In this document: positions 1 through 12,100 of the stretch, one piece after another
How the letters are laid out: each line of letters opens with the position of its first letter
Position numbering within the stretch: the first letter of the stretch is position 1
NCBI GenBank assembly: GCA_015227615.1
Contig: JAALGZ010000002.1
Span: 1,426,001-1,490,000 of the forward strand
Length of the DNA: 64,000 nucleotides
From: Labyrinthula sp. Ha
Taxonomy: Eukaryota > Sar > Bigyra > Labyrinthulida > Labyrinthulaceae
Reading direction: 5' to 3'
The notes under the pieces: model-generated
The model's input: the letters and a program-made list of their open reading frames with translations, nothing else
The model's database searches: none
Told to the model about the DNA's origin: nothing
Program-made: the position numbers and the translations under genes

Positions 1-641
1 CCGTTAAGTCATCTTGCTTTTTTTCATCTTCAAACGGCTTATTTGTTGATGTAAGAAATTCTCTAATTGATGGATGATGAGCAAGATAAGGATTGGCCAA
101 CAACTTTTTCAAGAACAGATTTAACCCATACAACCTTGCCCTTAATGCAGCTAGAAAGTATTAAACTCAACAAAAACAATACTTTTTGAGGGATTTGGAA
201 GCAATATTTTGGGTGGAAGTGCAGGAAGCACCATTCCAGGAAATGCTTTTCCTAATTTAGCGCATAGAGTAACGAACTCAGAATATCTTCTTCGTACTTG
301 TAGATCAGTGTCATCTAGAGAAGCACCAGAGAAAATGTAATGAGTTATTGGCCTAAATGAATTGTCAGTTTCAAACGATATAATTTTTATTGATTTTAGC
401 ATTTCAAGTGTTTCTTCAGCTTCTGCGTGAAGATTTTCTGTCTTGTTGTCTTCTTGCTGCTTCTCCAGTGTTTCAATTTCTTCATGAACGAGGTCAATAT
501 TGTCCTAAGAGATATTAAAATAAAATATAAAATTACTAGAGGCGGGAATATTCGATCCCCAGCATCCTCGTTGCTTTCTGAGGCTGAATCTGCGTGTTCT
601 GCGGTTTCTACATTGATTGTCTCTTGTTTTGATTCTTCCAT
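1..641 (-). CDS. PX-domain (sorting-nexin-like) protein, 3' end beyond window
   Basis: Phosphoinositide-binding PX protein, probably acting on endosomal or other membranes. Three exons can be joined: 641-537, 504-183 and 150-1. The two introns are 32 nt each (505-536 and 151-182), with GTAATT..TTAG and GTATTG..CTAG borders on the minus strand. Joining them restores one frame through both breaks. The first exon starts at ATG 641 and is acidic (MEESKQETINVETAEHADS). The next holds the PX core, with the RRRYSEF motif and the proline-rich LPALPPK loop. The third has the conserved helix reading R-x-R-L-Y-G-L-N-x-F-L and then IREFL. The protein runs off the left edge in an open frame, so any C-terminal coiled coil or BAR domain is not visible. 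Upstream lies the GGCCATATGGCCCAA motif at 661-675. The PX call is firm; which sorting nexin it is cannot be told. Confidence 0.9.
505..536 (-). other. 32-nt spliceosomal intron of the PX gene
   Basis: GT..AG on the minus strand, with a TTTTATTTTAATATCTCTTAG-type T-rich 3' end. It falls between codons (phase 0). Removing it links the acidic N-terminus to the PX domain. It is shown here as one example of the short introns; the others are listed in the gene entries. Confidence 0.85.
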
Positions 642-660
642 TCTGTGAATTAATATCTTT

Positions 661-675
661 GGCCATATGGCCCAA
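661..675 (-). promoter_or_regulatory. GGCC-palindrome promoter motif upstream of the PX gene
   Basis: GGCCATATGGCCCAA lies 20 nt upstream of the PX start and is followed by a GTTAAC block. An almost identical palindrome sits between UPF1 and the hydrolase gene at 30638-30655, also followed by a GTTTAAC block. The TGGGCC half-site resembles the TCP site II element of plant housekeeping promoters. A role as a proximal promoter element here is inference. Confidence 0.45.
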
Positions 676-3600
676 TAAGTTAACTTACCGAAAGTAACAG
701 CTATAAGACCCTTATACCAGAAAATATCTTATCTCTTGAAAAGAGCTTATCAAAAAATTAACTTAATGGATGATATATTAAATCGTGAAAGAATTAGAAT
801 TAATGTTTTAAGGGGAAAACTATTATAATATTGAAATTTAATCTTATAATTAGACTAAAATCCTCAGGGCCTTGCTATAGAAGATATGGAAATAACCAAC
901 TCAGAATGATTAAATAAAAGCTCTCAAATAAAACAAAAAGACGCAGTAAATTTTTCTTGTTTAAACTGTATTATTCTTATTTATATTTTATAGCTGTATA
1001 TTATATGGTCAAACAGTGTGTTTGTTTGGACCTTGCTATGACTTAAACTAACTATTGCTCTCTGCAATCACTTTTTGCTACAGCCACTGAATAGGGCCAC
1101 TTTGTAGTATTGTGTCATAAAATAGAAATCTTAATTATCTAAACATTTTAAATTTATTTTATATATATATTTAATATTTTGCTCCAAGGGATATAGAATT
1201 ACGTTTCCTTCAGGTTTTGGATCTTAACCGTCATGATATAAACAATGCTCAATTCCGTATAGGCCAGTAGAAATAAATATACTGATGATACCTACTATCT
1301 ATAACCTTAAGCAAGGATCAAGGATAAGATAAACTGATTTTTTACTCTTTTAAACCCACCATTGGATTATTAATACATGACAGCCATTCAGGAACTTCTG
1401 AGAATCCGAGGAACAAACTCCCAACGAAACGGGTCATATAATAATTCTTTTATCAAGTTTCATTGCGACTTGTGATTTTATGAACTTCATTTTTCTTGAT
1501 AGATACCTTCGTAGTTCCAATAGTCAATGCTGACAACAATGAACTAGAAGAATACTTTTTCTCAAAACCTCATTCTATAGAACACCACTTGATATAATAG
1601 GTTTCGATAAGAAATGAGCACTTAAACAAAATTATCCTAAGGTTGGAACCTATTCTGAATACCTACAGTTATTATTATGTAATCCTATTAAGAAAGTATT
1701 GTTATATCGTTTTTTTGATTCAGAATCTAGGTAATAGAATCTTGGAAGCATCTACACTATAATTTTTTTTCGCATAAAAAATTTTCTAACAGCTACTGAT
1801 TTTGCATGAGATTTTGTTCTGTATTATGTTTTTTAAACTATGGTTACAATTTATATCTGTAAATCATAGAGTAGAGTGAAACTTGTTAAGCTTTAAGGAT
1901 TTAAACATTCTGTGAATATTCAATTAAATACGTGTTTCCTTTGCTTACTTTAGATACGGAATCAAGTCTTTCTTTTCTGCAAGATGAAATTTAATATTTT
2001 ATCATATTGGATGCAATAGTTTTGATTTTTTGAGTATATAGTTTTATTTAACCTAAATTTTCAAAATCACCACTTAAGCTAAGTTTTGACTAATCCATTC
2101 AACTCTAGAACCCATTTTCCCCACCAATACTATTTTGACTGAATATAACATGATTTCAAAGAGTTTGATTTAGATCACACTCAGTATTTTTAGATGAAAG
2201 CAATCGTTAATGAAACGGACACGTCTACACAGATATGCTTCTGCTGTGTGCGCGATCTGAGATATGTGGCCATTTGAGTATATTGAGCAAAAAAAAAGCT
2301 TGCAACTAGAAATCTAGGCCAAAATGATATTTTTGTAGAACTTGTGCTCTATTTTATAACAAGAATTGGTATATCAATAGATTTTACTATTATTAGGGGT
2401 ACAATTTAATTATTTGATAATTGATTAACCTTTTTCTTGTATTTATTTTTCTTATCGATAATAATTAATATTGGTAATGATCTTTTTGCAATTTTTGATA
2501 ATCAGAATCTAAGCATTTAGCAATAATTATTGATAGGTCTTACTACATTCGATTTCTCGCTGGAAACATACAGAGGAAATATTTTCTTATTAAAAAGTAA
2601 CACAGTACTCAGGTTGCAGTGTAAAACTAACGGATTTCCTAAAAATACCCAACCCTGATCATACCTGGTCGGAAACAGAGAAAAAAATCTACTGTACAAC
2701 TTTCTTCTTACCCTTCTAACTAACATATAATTTGAATCTTCACTTCTAAACTAACCAGACAAATATTAACAACTCTTTTCAACTTTTGCCTTTTCTTTAT
2801 TTTTAGGGGGGGTACACCCTATATTCTTGGTATTATCCACTAGGATTTTTCATTAGCTAAGACCGGTATATCTCGCATAAGAACCAGACAATAAGGCGTT
2901 AACGCGAATTAAAAACTATGAATCTATTCTTAGAATAATATTGAATATAGTCTTAGATTTTTACATACTTATTGCAGCTCCGGAACTTCTTCATGGACTT
3001 ACTCTCAGCAAAACTTGACTCTGATGTATTAACACACCAAGAAACCCAGCAATAAATGTGTCTACTAAATAACTTACGATAGTTTGACAACTACTTAAAC
3101 ATGCTCACTCAATCCTTTGAATCACATAAGATAACACATAATTCGAGTTTAGAATTCATTTTCTGTAGCTGTGTAGAGATAATTGATAAGACCAGGTGCT
3201 AGTATACATTGTACTCTTTCAAATACTCTTGATGTACATGGGGTTGTAATCTAAGAGACTGGTTAAAAGCCATATTATTTTCATTGAACCAAAAAGATCT
3301 CAGACTTTTCTATGGAGGAAGGGAGAGTAGATTATGGGACAAATGTATATAGTATCCAGAATACGATGACAGGCTCAAGGGAAGATAAATTAATTAAAAA
3401 AGCTCTAATAATAAAAGAATTGAAATTTAGGAGTATGAATTGAAGAAAAAATGTAGCCAGATAATTATATCATTTTAATTCACCTACATAAAAGGGCGAA
3501 ATAACCAACCCATGTGGAAAATAATTAATTTAAGGAGAAATACTTCAGACTCACAAAAAATGAAAATGGCAAAAAATATTACCCATGACATAACTGTGCC

Positions 3601-5290
3601 AATTTCTAAGTTGTATCAGAAAAAACTAAGAAAGTAAGGGTATGGACTAAAAGTAATTGTTAAGTAAAAAGATATTATGACACGACACCAGCTAACCGAA
3701 TTCTGCTTTCGTTCTGTATGTATAGAATAGGAGATTTAGTGGTAATTATATTGTTAAAGTAGAAAGGACACTGTATGCAATACACATATCTTGTACATTA
3801 GTTAAGAGAAGTTGCAATGAAACCTACTAACTAGTATTTTGACTATCTGGTAATAACACTTTACTTCGGAAAAACTTTTGTGTCTCATATAAGCTAGTAT
3901 CTGTCACCTTAATAAGAGTTATTCTGCAATGGAAATATTCACGAAAAACTTGGAGATATGTTAAGTTTCTTAATTTTTTAATTTTTGCAATTTTGTTGTC
4001 TCTTTTACCTGTGATAGAGGAGACATAATATATTATCGACCTAAACATAATATCCAAATATTAACCCTATCACGGAAAATAATTTCTCTTCACAATAGCA
4101 CTTGCAAATATGCAGTACAAAGTAAAAGCTCAAATCACTTTAGGTAAGATATTTTTTTCCAAATAATAAAAGTTTCAGTACTATCCGATGCTTCCAACTA
4201 AGTTATTAACAAGTTCTGTTTAAGAAAGATCTACTTGCAGTCTTTATCAGTTCTTCTACAGAAATTTTACTATTGTTATTTCCTTAGAAACTATGTAGAT
4301 TTATATTATATATACTTTATTCCCATGAGTTACTTTAGTTTATATTAAGCTTTATAAGTACCCCCGCCATAATTCCTTCAGATATCACTTTTCAAATGCT
4401 TTAAAAACCATCACCAACAGACTTTACACCCCTCAAGAATAAATGATGCGCCATAGTTACTTATCAAAGTATTAGCTCTCTTCACATAGACTACTATTTT
4501 ACTCTGTAGTATAATATTTCTATATAAAAACAATAAGAGTTGCTTTCCTTAGGTTTTTTGATTAAATATTCTTTTCTAGATTTTATATATCTATCTCATT
4601 CATTTACCCCCACAGGGTAGTATTTTTGTCTATGTCGTAGTTTTATTGCTCTATCTTCTACACTATTATTACTTTCTGTGTTAGACTGATTTTTAGGTAA
4701 AATATTGTCTGGTAGTGAACCCTTTAAGTACAAACCTACTGCCCTGCAAAATTATGGTAGTTTCAATTTCCCCCATTCATTTCTCAATAACATAAATCTA
4801 AAATTACCCAATATATATCTTCATAGAAATCGGATATAGGATAAGTGTAAAACAAAAATATTTCATAATGTTAGTTATGTGTGCAATGATTGTAGTGAAT
4901 AACGGAGGTTTTACATTATAGTCGGTTTTGAGGCTACCAAAAGTTGATAACAATTGGTTCGTATTGAAATAAGTCACAGCAATATTGGGTGCTGATATAG
5001 TAGTTGATAACATAGTATTACTACACGCATTCACGGTTAGCGACAATCAATAAAAAAGTCATAATTAATTTGCAAATTGAGGCCAAGTTTATTATACGAT
5101 ACAGACATTATGTTAAGAATTTATACACTATATCTTATTTTATTTTATACCTTATCTTACATATTCTATTTGTGCTCGGGAGACAATCCATGCTAGTTAT
5201 GGGTGCGACGTCATTTATTACAAACGCTCCTATGGAGCGATTAATTGACCACAAAATATTGTCTTTGTAAGTCTAGAGTGATATTCCAAC
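676..5290. other. AT-rich intergenic spacer, no gene recognised
   Basis: About 4.6 kb of AT-rich sequence with only short, stop-ridden frames. No protein family, tRNA or snRNA signature could be recognised. A patch at about 2340-2540 has several TTGATAAT/ATTATTGAT words in both orientations, and shares GATTCTGATTATC with the inverted-repeat element near 60 kb. It may be a remnant of the same family. Short open frames at 2517-2726, 3827-4057 and 4804-5046 look like chance. Confidence 0.5.
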
Positions 5291-5294
5291 CAGT

Positions 5295-6730
5295 TTAAGA
5301 GCCCTTGGGGGGCAGTAGCGAAGGATAATTTAAGATAAGATATAAAAAGAATTTGAAAGCCCTAGTACAGGTGATCTTGGAAACCTCAATGATGATGATG
5401 ATGTAGTTACTTGCGCTGCAGTTTTTTTTCATTCCACGATACTTAAACCTAATGGTAAACTCTATATTTTTGGCCCAGGAAGGGGTGAAAAATTTGATCA
5501 TGACAATTAAAAAAACATGAAGAAACTCACATTGTGCAGATACTTCATAAGCAACAGAATTCAAATTAAGCAGGTTGGTTGTGGTCGGAGTTTTACTTGT
5601 GCTGTCTCAACAGAAAGGTAGTGCAATACATGGGAATACGAAGTCCATGGTAGGTTAGGCCAGGGACACACAAAATGATATTGAACTTTGCATAAGCTGT
5701 TTGCAGTTTATGATCACCAAAGTTCGTTGAAGAATTTCAGAATATTCAGCTTATATCTTGTTGATACTTTCATACTCTCTGTTCTACAGTCTCATCTGTA
5801 TATTTCTTTGGTAACGATGATTGCGGTCAATTGGGACTAAGAAATCAAAATAGTGTTTCTAAGCAATTTAAAATTCAAGAATTAACTTGAAAACATATTG
5901 AGAGTGTAGTTGCAGGTCCAGACATTTCATTTGTACTCTTAGCTGATGGGAAATTATTTGCATTTGGAGAAGTGGGACTTGGAAACGTAGGAAATGGCAG
6001 CTATGAAGACATTTCTAAACCTGTTCAAGTAGTTTTTGAGCAAGATTTTTCAATAAAACAAATTAGTGCGGGACTTAATCATGTGGGAGCTGTTTCCAAA
6101 ACAGGAGAACTTTTTATGTGGGGATACAATAACAAGCATCAACTAGGTAATTAATTTTCTGAGAAATAATATTCAGGAGTGGATATTGAAGAAGAAGAAA
6201 GATCTTTTCCAGTTAAAGTAGATTTACCACTCGTTAAAGAAGTTTACTGTGGAGATAGCACTACTTTTGTAAAAACTAAGGATAGAACAGTTATGGTTTT
6301 TGGTCATAATGAAAATGGAAAACTAGGTTTGGAAAGCTCAGAAGAAATTATAGAAAAACCAACTGTGTTGGAAAGCAGATGGGGAAAAGAATGCAATTTG
6401 GAGTTATATGGGTTTGATTCACATACGTTTCTTCTTGCTAAGAATGAAACTGATACCCAAGGATATATTATGGTGGATGAAGACGAAGAAGATATTTCTT
6501 GTCCTTGTAGAAAAAAAACAAAGTTGATACAGAGCAAGAGCAAATATCTCCAATTACAACAAAAAGTATTCTTGCAGAATTCTTAGTTTCTAACACTGTT
6601 GAAATTAATGACATTTCATTATCTGAGAATATGGAAACAGGATCAACTTTGGAGCTCTAGGACTTGCAGAAAATGCTTTTAAATGTTATGAGAATAGAAG
6701 AAGAATTAATGGCCGAACAGTATCAATACT
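5295..6730 (+). pseudogene. Decayed RCC1-repeat gene, paralogue of the 15.4-16.9 kb copy
   Basis: The stretch aligns along its whole length with the gene at 15437-16895, about 10.1 kb away in the same orientation. The best-preserved part (5972-6586) encodes RCC1 blades such as GELFMWGYNNKHQLGN and SFPVKVDLPLVKEVYCG. The 5' third is badly eroded: the start and first blades survive only as nucleotide similarity, with several in-frame stops and shifts. The intron between HQLG and the next blade is still recognisable (GTAATT..TTCAG, about 30 nt). The donor of an upstream intron matches the GC donor of the sister copy but has been lost. RCC1 proteins form seven-bladed propellers, often as exchange factors or regulators. 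This copy cannot make a full propeller and is best read as an old tandem duplicate that has died. Confidence 0.8.
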
Positions 6731-8193
6731 AACAAGGACAAGACAATGCAGATAAGATATTAGGCGGTGTATACTTACATATTACGTAATATATATAAGA
6801 CCTGGCAGGGAATAAGAGAAAACATCATTTTATCTTTTGCCATCTATAATTATAGCTGCTCATTCTTCCAAAAGATGTTATATTTCAATATCTTTAGAAA
6901 AAGTATTCATTCTACTAAGTAGACAATATTTTCAAAAATATAGCTCCAAGGATTTTTCACGGAACTAATTTTTAGCCCTTGTACGTAAGATTAACATGCG
7001 TAGAATACCTTATCAAGGATTTGTAGTGCTTGTAAAACTTGCGTAAATCTATCAAGGCTATTATAGTTTTTTCAATGTGACCATAAATTGCATAACAATA
7101 ACTCTTAAAAAATGGTCTATCATTTTGTTTCTTCTCAAATTCTATTCGTGGATACATTTTCGAAGCCCAAAATATCTTTACTCTGGTATTTCAAGATATC
7201 ACTTGTTTTATTATCTTCCAAGTAATCAACGCATAGTTTTTTTTGCTTTTTTCCACCTAAGATGTTTAGAAATATAAATGCTACTTCCTAGTGAAGCCGA
7301 AAAAGTAGAATCATCAAAGCATGGCGCGTAAAGTGCAAAGTAAAATACTTCAAGGGCTGTGTAATAAAATATATCATATTTCTAATCACATAAACAGGAA
7401 CATGCGAAATTGCTCTCCAATTAAAGGTGTACTAGCATCTTCTTCAATTCTAGATCTATGAAAATATTATCTAAAAACTACTACAACATGTTCTACGTGA
7501 CACGATATCTGGATATTAGTCATAGTGCACTCAAGTTTCAATGTAGGGTGAGGTAAACTACCGCTTAGGTTACCCAGTACTATATAGTAAACTATGGATG
7601 CAGGAGTTTCCAATGATACATATGAAAAGAGTTTTTAGATTTCGAGCAGGTGTTTATGCTTACTATAGGAACTAACCCTTTGTGAATATTCTTGCTAGTG
7701 GTTAACTTAAAATGTTTTGTTATTAAAAGTGTTTTATATTTTTGCTCATGGTTGTTTCTGTTTTTATTTTATTTCATTATTCTATGATATATTTTTAACT
7801 TTCTGTACGAAGTAGTTCACTCAGATATCTATTGTATTTCAGGTGTTCTAAATATATATATATTCAGTATATAATATATTTCTTCCTATTTAATTGCCCA
7901 ACTCAAATAATAAAATATAGACAATTAAAATAGAACAGAAAAAGTGAACAATGTACGAATAGGTCATTAAGTTTTATATACTGTGAAAATAACGTTAAGT
8001 TAATACCTTGTTTAACAGTTGGTTTGTAGTAGTTATTCACTATCAGTGAAATTATACCGGTATATTGTTTGTGTATCGGAAGGTGGAAAAATCATTGGAA
8101 AAAGAATGGTAAATTCAATATTTTTTTATATATGATAGGAAAGATTTTATTCCACCTGTCTAATCAGAACAAATACAAAAAGAACACATTAAA
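6731..8193. other. Intergenic spacer between the RCC1 pseudogene and the SRPBCC-like gene
   Basis: AT-rich, with no recognisable gene. ATACCGGTATATTG occurs near 8055-8070, about 130 nt upstream of a small frame that precedes the next gene. Related ACCGGTA words occur near 2862, 56920 and 58478. This may be a weak promoter word, but the support is thin. Confidence 0.4.
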
Positions 8194-8298
8194 ATGGATA
8201 TTCAAGATTCAAAATACAGTGGAGTAATAAAATCAACATTTTTTCAAACAAAACTAAATAATAAAAAAGCTCTTGTTGAAAAGAAAGTTGAAAGATGA
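8194..8298 (+). CDS. Short upstream reading frame before the SRPBCC-like gene
   Basis: ATG at 8194 opens a 34-codon, lysine-rich frame ending in TGA at 8296. The stop overlaps the ATG of the next gene (ATGA-type overlap, 8295-8298). It is in a different frame from the main gene. I tried to join the two by one short intron and found no GT..AG pair of fitting length. It may therefore be an upstream ORF, a 5' exon I failed to splice, or chance. Confidence 0.25.
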   Translation: MDIQDSKYSGVIKSTFFQTKLNNKKALVEKKVER

Positions 8299-9128
8299 AA
8301 ATGCGAGGAAATGTAGAAACCTTTGAATATGGAAAAGATAAGAAAAAGTTTAAAGTCTATCGCTTTCTTGTACATAAAGATGCGAATACTGTTTGGTCTG
8401 CAATAAAGAACTTTGATTTCTTTATCGCTGTATTAAACACAATAAAAGGACAAACTACACGAGAGTCAGGAGAAAATGGTGAACTTGGATCTATATACAG
8501 ATGTGAATATCCAGGAGAGTTTATCAGAAAAAATGCTATTGAAGTTATAAATGACGATTATCAAATTATTGGTATAGACAACGCCGAAAAAACATTGAGT
8601 TTGGCTGGATTGCAAACAACAAATAAGAAAGCACTTAAGAAGATTGAAAGTTATTTTTCAGTAGAACCATATACTTTGAATCATAATTTTTCTCTTGTGG
8701 AATGGAAAGAGAAAAGTGTGAACAAAGAAAGAGGACAATGGTTTTGTTTTTGTCTTCGAGGATATATGTGGTTGATGCTGCTTCTCTTTGTTTGGATTAT
8801 GATGGTTAACCTTGAACCTTTGATGTTGATTTTTGTTTTAATTATAGGTTCTTTTTTATATAGTACTGGAAATTATAGTAATAAAAAGAAGGAAAAGAAA
8901 CTAAAAGTAGAAACCATTGGTTTGCTAAGAGACTACTTGTCAAATTACCAACAGGAAGTAGCAGGCTCACCTTCGGAGCAATTAAATACTGTAGAAAAAA
9001 ATTTAGATTACCAACAGCAAGAACCAACTATATACGAAGGCGTGAAGAACTCAAAACCTGTTTGGATGGAAAACAAGTTATATACTCTCTGCTTTAGCTG
9101 TGCATTTGCTCTTCCATTTCTCTGCTAA
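8295..9128 (+). CDS. SRPBCC/START-like protein with hydrophobic C-terminal half
   Basis: A single-exon protein of 277 aa. Residues ~20-140 have the layout of the Bet v1/START-like SRPBCC fold. There is a short strand, then an ANTVWSAIKNF helix, a GELGSIYRCEYPG turn, a long central strand, and a closing LVEWKEKS strand. In SRPBCC proteins these elements frame a hydrophobic ligand pocket. Residues ~155-190 form one or two membrane-spanning helices (FCFCLRGYMWLMLLLFVW onward). Another hydrophobic stretch, LYTLCFSCAFALPFLC, ends the protein. A charged linker lies between them. The protein may bind a lipid or other small hydrophobic ligand at a membrane. The family call rests on pattern reading only and the ligand is unknown. 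Confidence 0.6.
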   Translation: MKMRGNVETFEYGKDKKKFKVYRFLVHKDANTVWSAIKNFDFFIAVLNTIKGQTTRESGENGELGSIYRCEYPGEFIRKNAIEVINDDYQIIGIDNAEKTLSLAGLQTTNKKALKKIESYFSVEPYTLNHNFSLVEWKEKSVNKERGQWFCFCLRGYMWLMLLLFVWIMMVNLEPLMLIFVLIIGSFLYSTGNYSNKKKEKKLKVETIGLLRDYLSNYQQEVAGSPSEQLNTVEKNLDYQQQEPTIYEGVKNSKPVWMENKLYTLCFSCAFALPFLC

Positions 9129-12100
9129 TGAACTTACTAATGGTACTCATTGTACTTAACTTTTAAGCGAAACAAAATGCGCAAAACTGTAACTACAAAA
9201 AAACAATAGGTAAACGGCCTAATCATCTCTCTCATTATTTTTTTGTTTTAATAGTTGAGGCAAAAAAGATTTTTAAACTAAATAGATATAATTTTGAGAG
9301 ATTAAAATCTCAAACAAGACTTGATAAATTGACTTGAACAACTCAGAAGAATAAATTATTGCCAAGCAAAATATATGTTTTATTTACCTTTTCAAGTAGT
9401 TTCTTCTTATAGAAATACCAATATAAGATCTTCCTCATAAATATTTATTTTTTTGAGATAGATTCTATCTCGTTTAGCTACAAAATATATATTATATTGT
9501 TCAATTCTTGCAGTTATCGTTTATCTTTGTTTTAATCGATATATCAATTGTGCATTACCATATTCAAACTTAGATTTTCAAAATAAGAAAGAATACAACT
9601 ATGACTAATTTTAGGAATATTAATTATATTTCAAAATGGGTAAGCTTTAAAGATATATTTACGGAATTTTGAGAGAGTATGTTAACCTATTTAGGGAAGA
9701 CGCACATCTCTATGCTTCTATTATATGGATGTGCAACCGCTCTCTCTTCTTTCAGTGAAAGATACTTCTATTTAAACTATTATTTAGATCTTGACTAAGA
9801 AATCAGTTAAGATTTTATCTTCTTATGAGGTGAAAACCTTTACTAAACTATTCAAAGAAGTTTTTTTGCGAGTAATCAGCCTTCTATAAACTTAAGAAAC
9901 AGTTGCTATTAAAGGATATTGTCTTTGCATATTACAATGAAGTTGACAAGTTCGTAGAAGTAATGGTGCAGTTTTTTGCTTCGGTTTTTTCTATATAATA
10001 CGCTGTAAGAATAACTCGTTCCAGATATAGCTATACAAATTCACTCAGACATGAATATATTGGATGGACTAAAAAAATTAGCAAGCACTATGAAAAAGAT
10101 GATAAATTTGGGAAAATAGCTTACACAAGAAAATTATAAATATTCAGTATCACGACTTGAACTTATATACATATTAACTTTTTGTAAAACTACTGGCTGC
10201 ATATAGAATTAATTAAGAATAAGATGATAAAAAATTTGTGAAGATATTGTTTGTGGTATCCTTGACAGCTTACTCCATACTCAGAGACATATTATTGTGG
10301 GAAAAATTTTCGATAATATTTTTTTAAACCTTCATTCAATTGAGGCAAACCTGAGCTTGATGGACAGTTATAATCGTATATAGAACAGACAATTAGAACT
10401 TATTTGTCAAGAACTGTGATAAATGAAGAGAATCAAGATACAGAAAGGTATATCTAAGTAAATTAATATTTTATAACTGTGACAAGGTATTCTAGTTATC
10501 CAGGTTACAGTTTCAATCCAATTGGTTGTTCTACGCATTATTTTTATAATCTGAACTGTGGCTCAAACCAAAATGTAGTTTCAGGTAGCGATATTCAGAT
10601 TACCAAAATGAAGAAAGCTAAATTTTTCTAAGAAAAAAACACTATCCTGACAGCAACGATGAAAATACCAGTGAAAAACATCCTTTTAATGAGTCATGGT
10701 TTCTGTGCATTTACTTTCAATAAATTTTATACAAATGGAGCCTAAAAAGAAATATACAGTTTCGCACTCACCTCAGCTTGCACATTTGTGTTACTAGACT
10801 CTGGTGGTATGTGGCACATGGTGGGATATAAAGAGTATATACATATTATTTTTTAAGAAAAGAAAGTCTTGGTATTTAAAGCTCTAAATTAGAATCCTTT
10901 CTATATTTTCTCTTAATGGATCGAAATAACCCAGTTGAACAATCTATATCTTTTTTTATTCAGTATTTTTATACATCTAAACTGCAAGTCAATCGATTTC
11001 TTCTTTCAAAATCAAAGTTAAGGGATAATATTTTCGACATGATTCAAAAATACAAAACTATATAACCCTTTAAATTGTTTCAATTTTTTCTGTATTTTAA
11101 GAAAAGTAAGTTGTTTTTTCACTCTACTCTCAATAAAAAAAACCTTTTAACATACACTTTTCAGCATTTGTTGTAGAACTGATGCATTATCGTCTGAGAC
11201 TCATGAACAACAATTATTTATGAGAAGAAGATTTTAAAATCTAGGGCAATATATCTGTTTTGAATAGGTTGTTGGTAAAAGAAATGTTCAAAGAAATAAT
11301 GGAAATTTAGTAAGTCACAATAAATTCAAATTATTTGTTAGTTCTTGCCCACCATAATATGTTCGTATATACACGAGGGACAAGTTTAAACCAAGTATCC
11401 AATAACTTAAATAGTTATATCATATTTGTTATAACTAACTGAGCTTGATTAATCCCGCTACCTATGAATAAAATTAATTAGTTTTTAAAAATATCAAAAA
11501 GGGGTAACTGTGAAACAACTTTTCAATTTTAAAATTATATGTGTCTATAGTAAATAAGTCTCAGAGAACTAGAAGTTGGATAATTAATGTGTTAAGAATT
11601 CATATAACACAAGTTCACATCAGATTATTTTGGTTCAAAAAAAATGCAAAAGCGGAATTTTTAACCGTTTTGTTATTTCCTTTAGCCAAACCTTTATAAT
11701 TCAAGCTAATATTAGTATCAGTTATTAAGAATTTTTCTATATTCTCCTAAAAGATCTTAAACCTTACAAAAAGAAAAAACTCCTACCTTTACTATGGTTT
11801 TACTTTTCAAAGATTTTTGAAATGGTACTTAAACCAAAAAAGAAACTGGGTTGTGTAAGCTCCAAAGGTTATCTAAGAGAAAGTGAGAAGTCAGATACTT
11901 GTGTAACACTATGTTTAGAAAGCGGGAAAGTTTAATACTATAGAATTGTAAATGTGATAGAACAAGAAATTAAAAAAAAATAAATATTCGTCAATATTCT
12001 TCAAATGAATTATCTGATGAAAACCAAGTTAGCGCGACTGTAACTATAATAAAGTCTAAAGTAAGTATGGTAGAATTTTCTTATGGTCATAAAACCCGTG

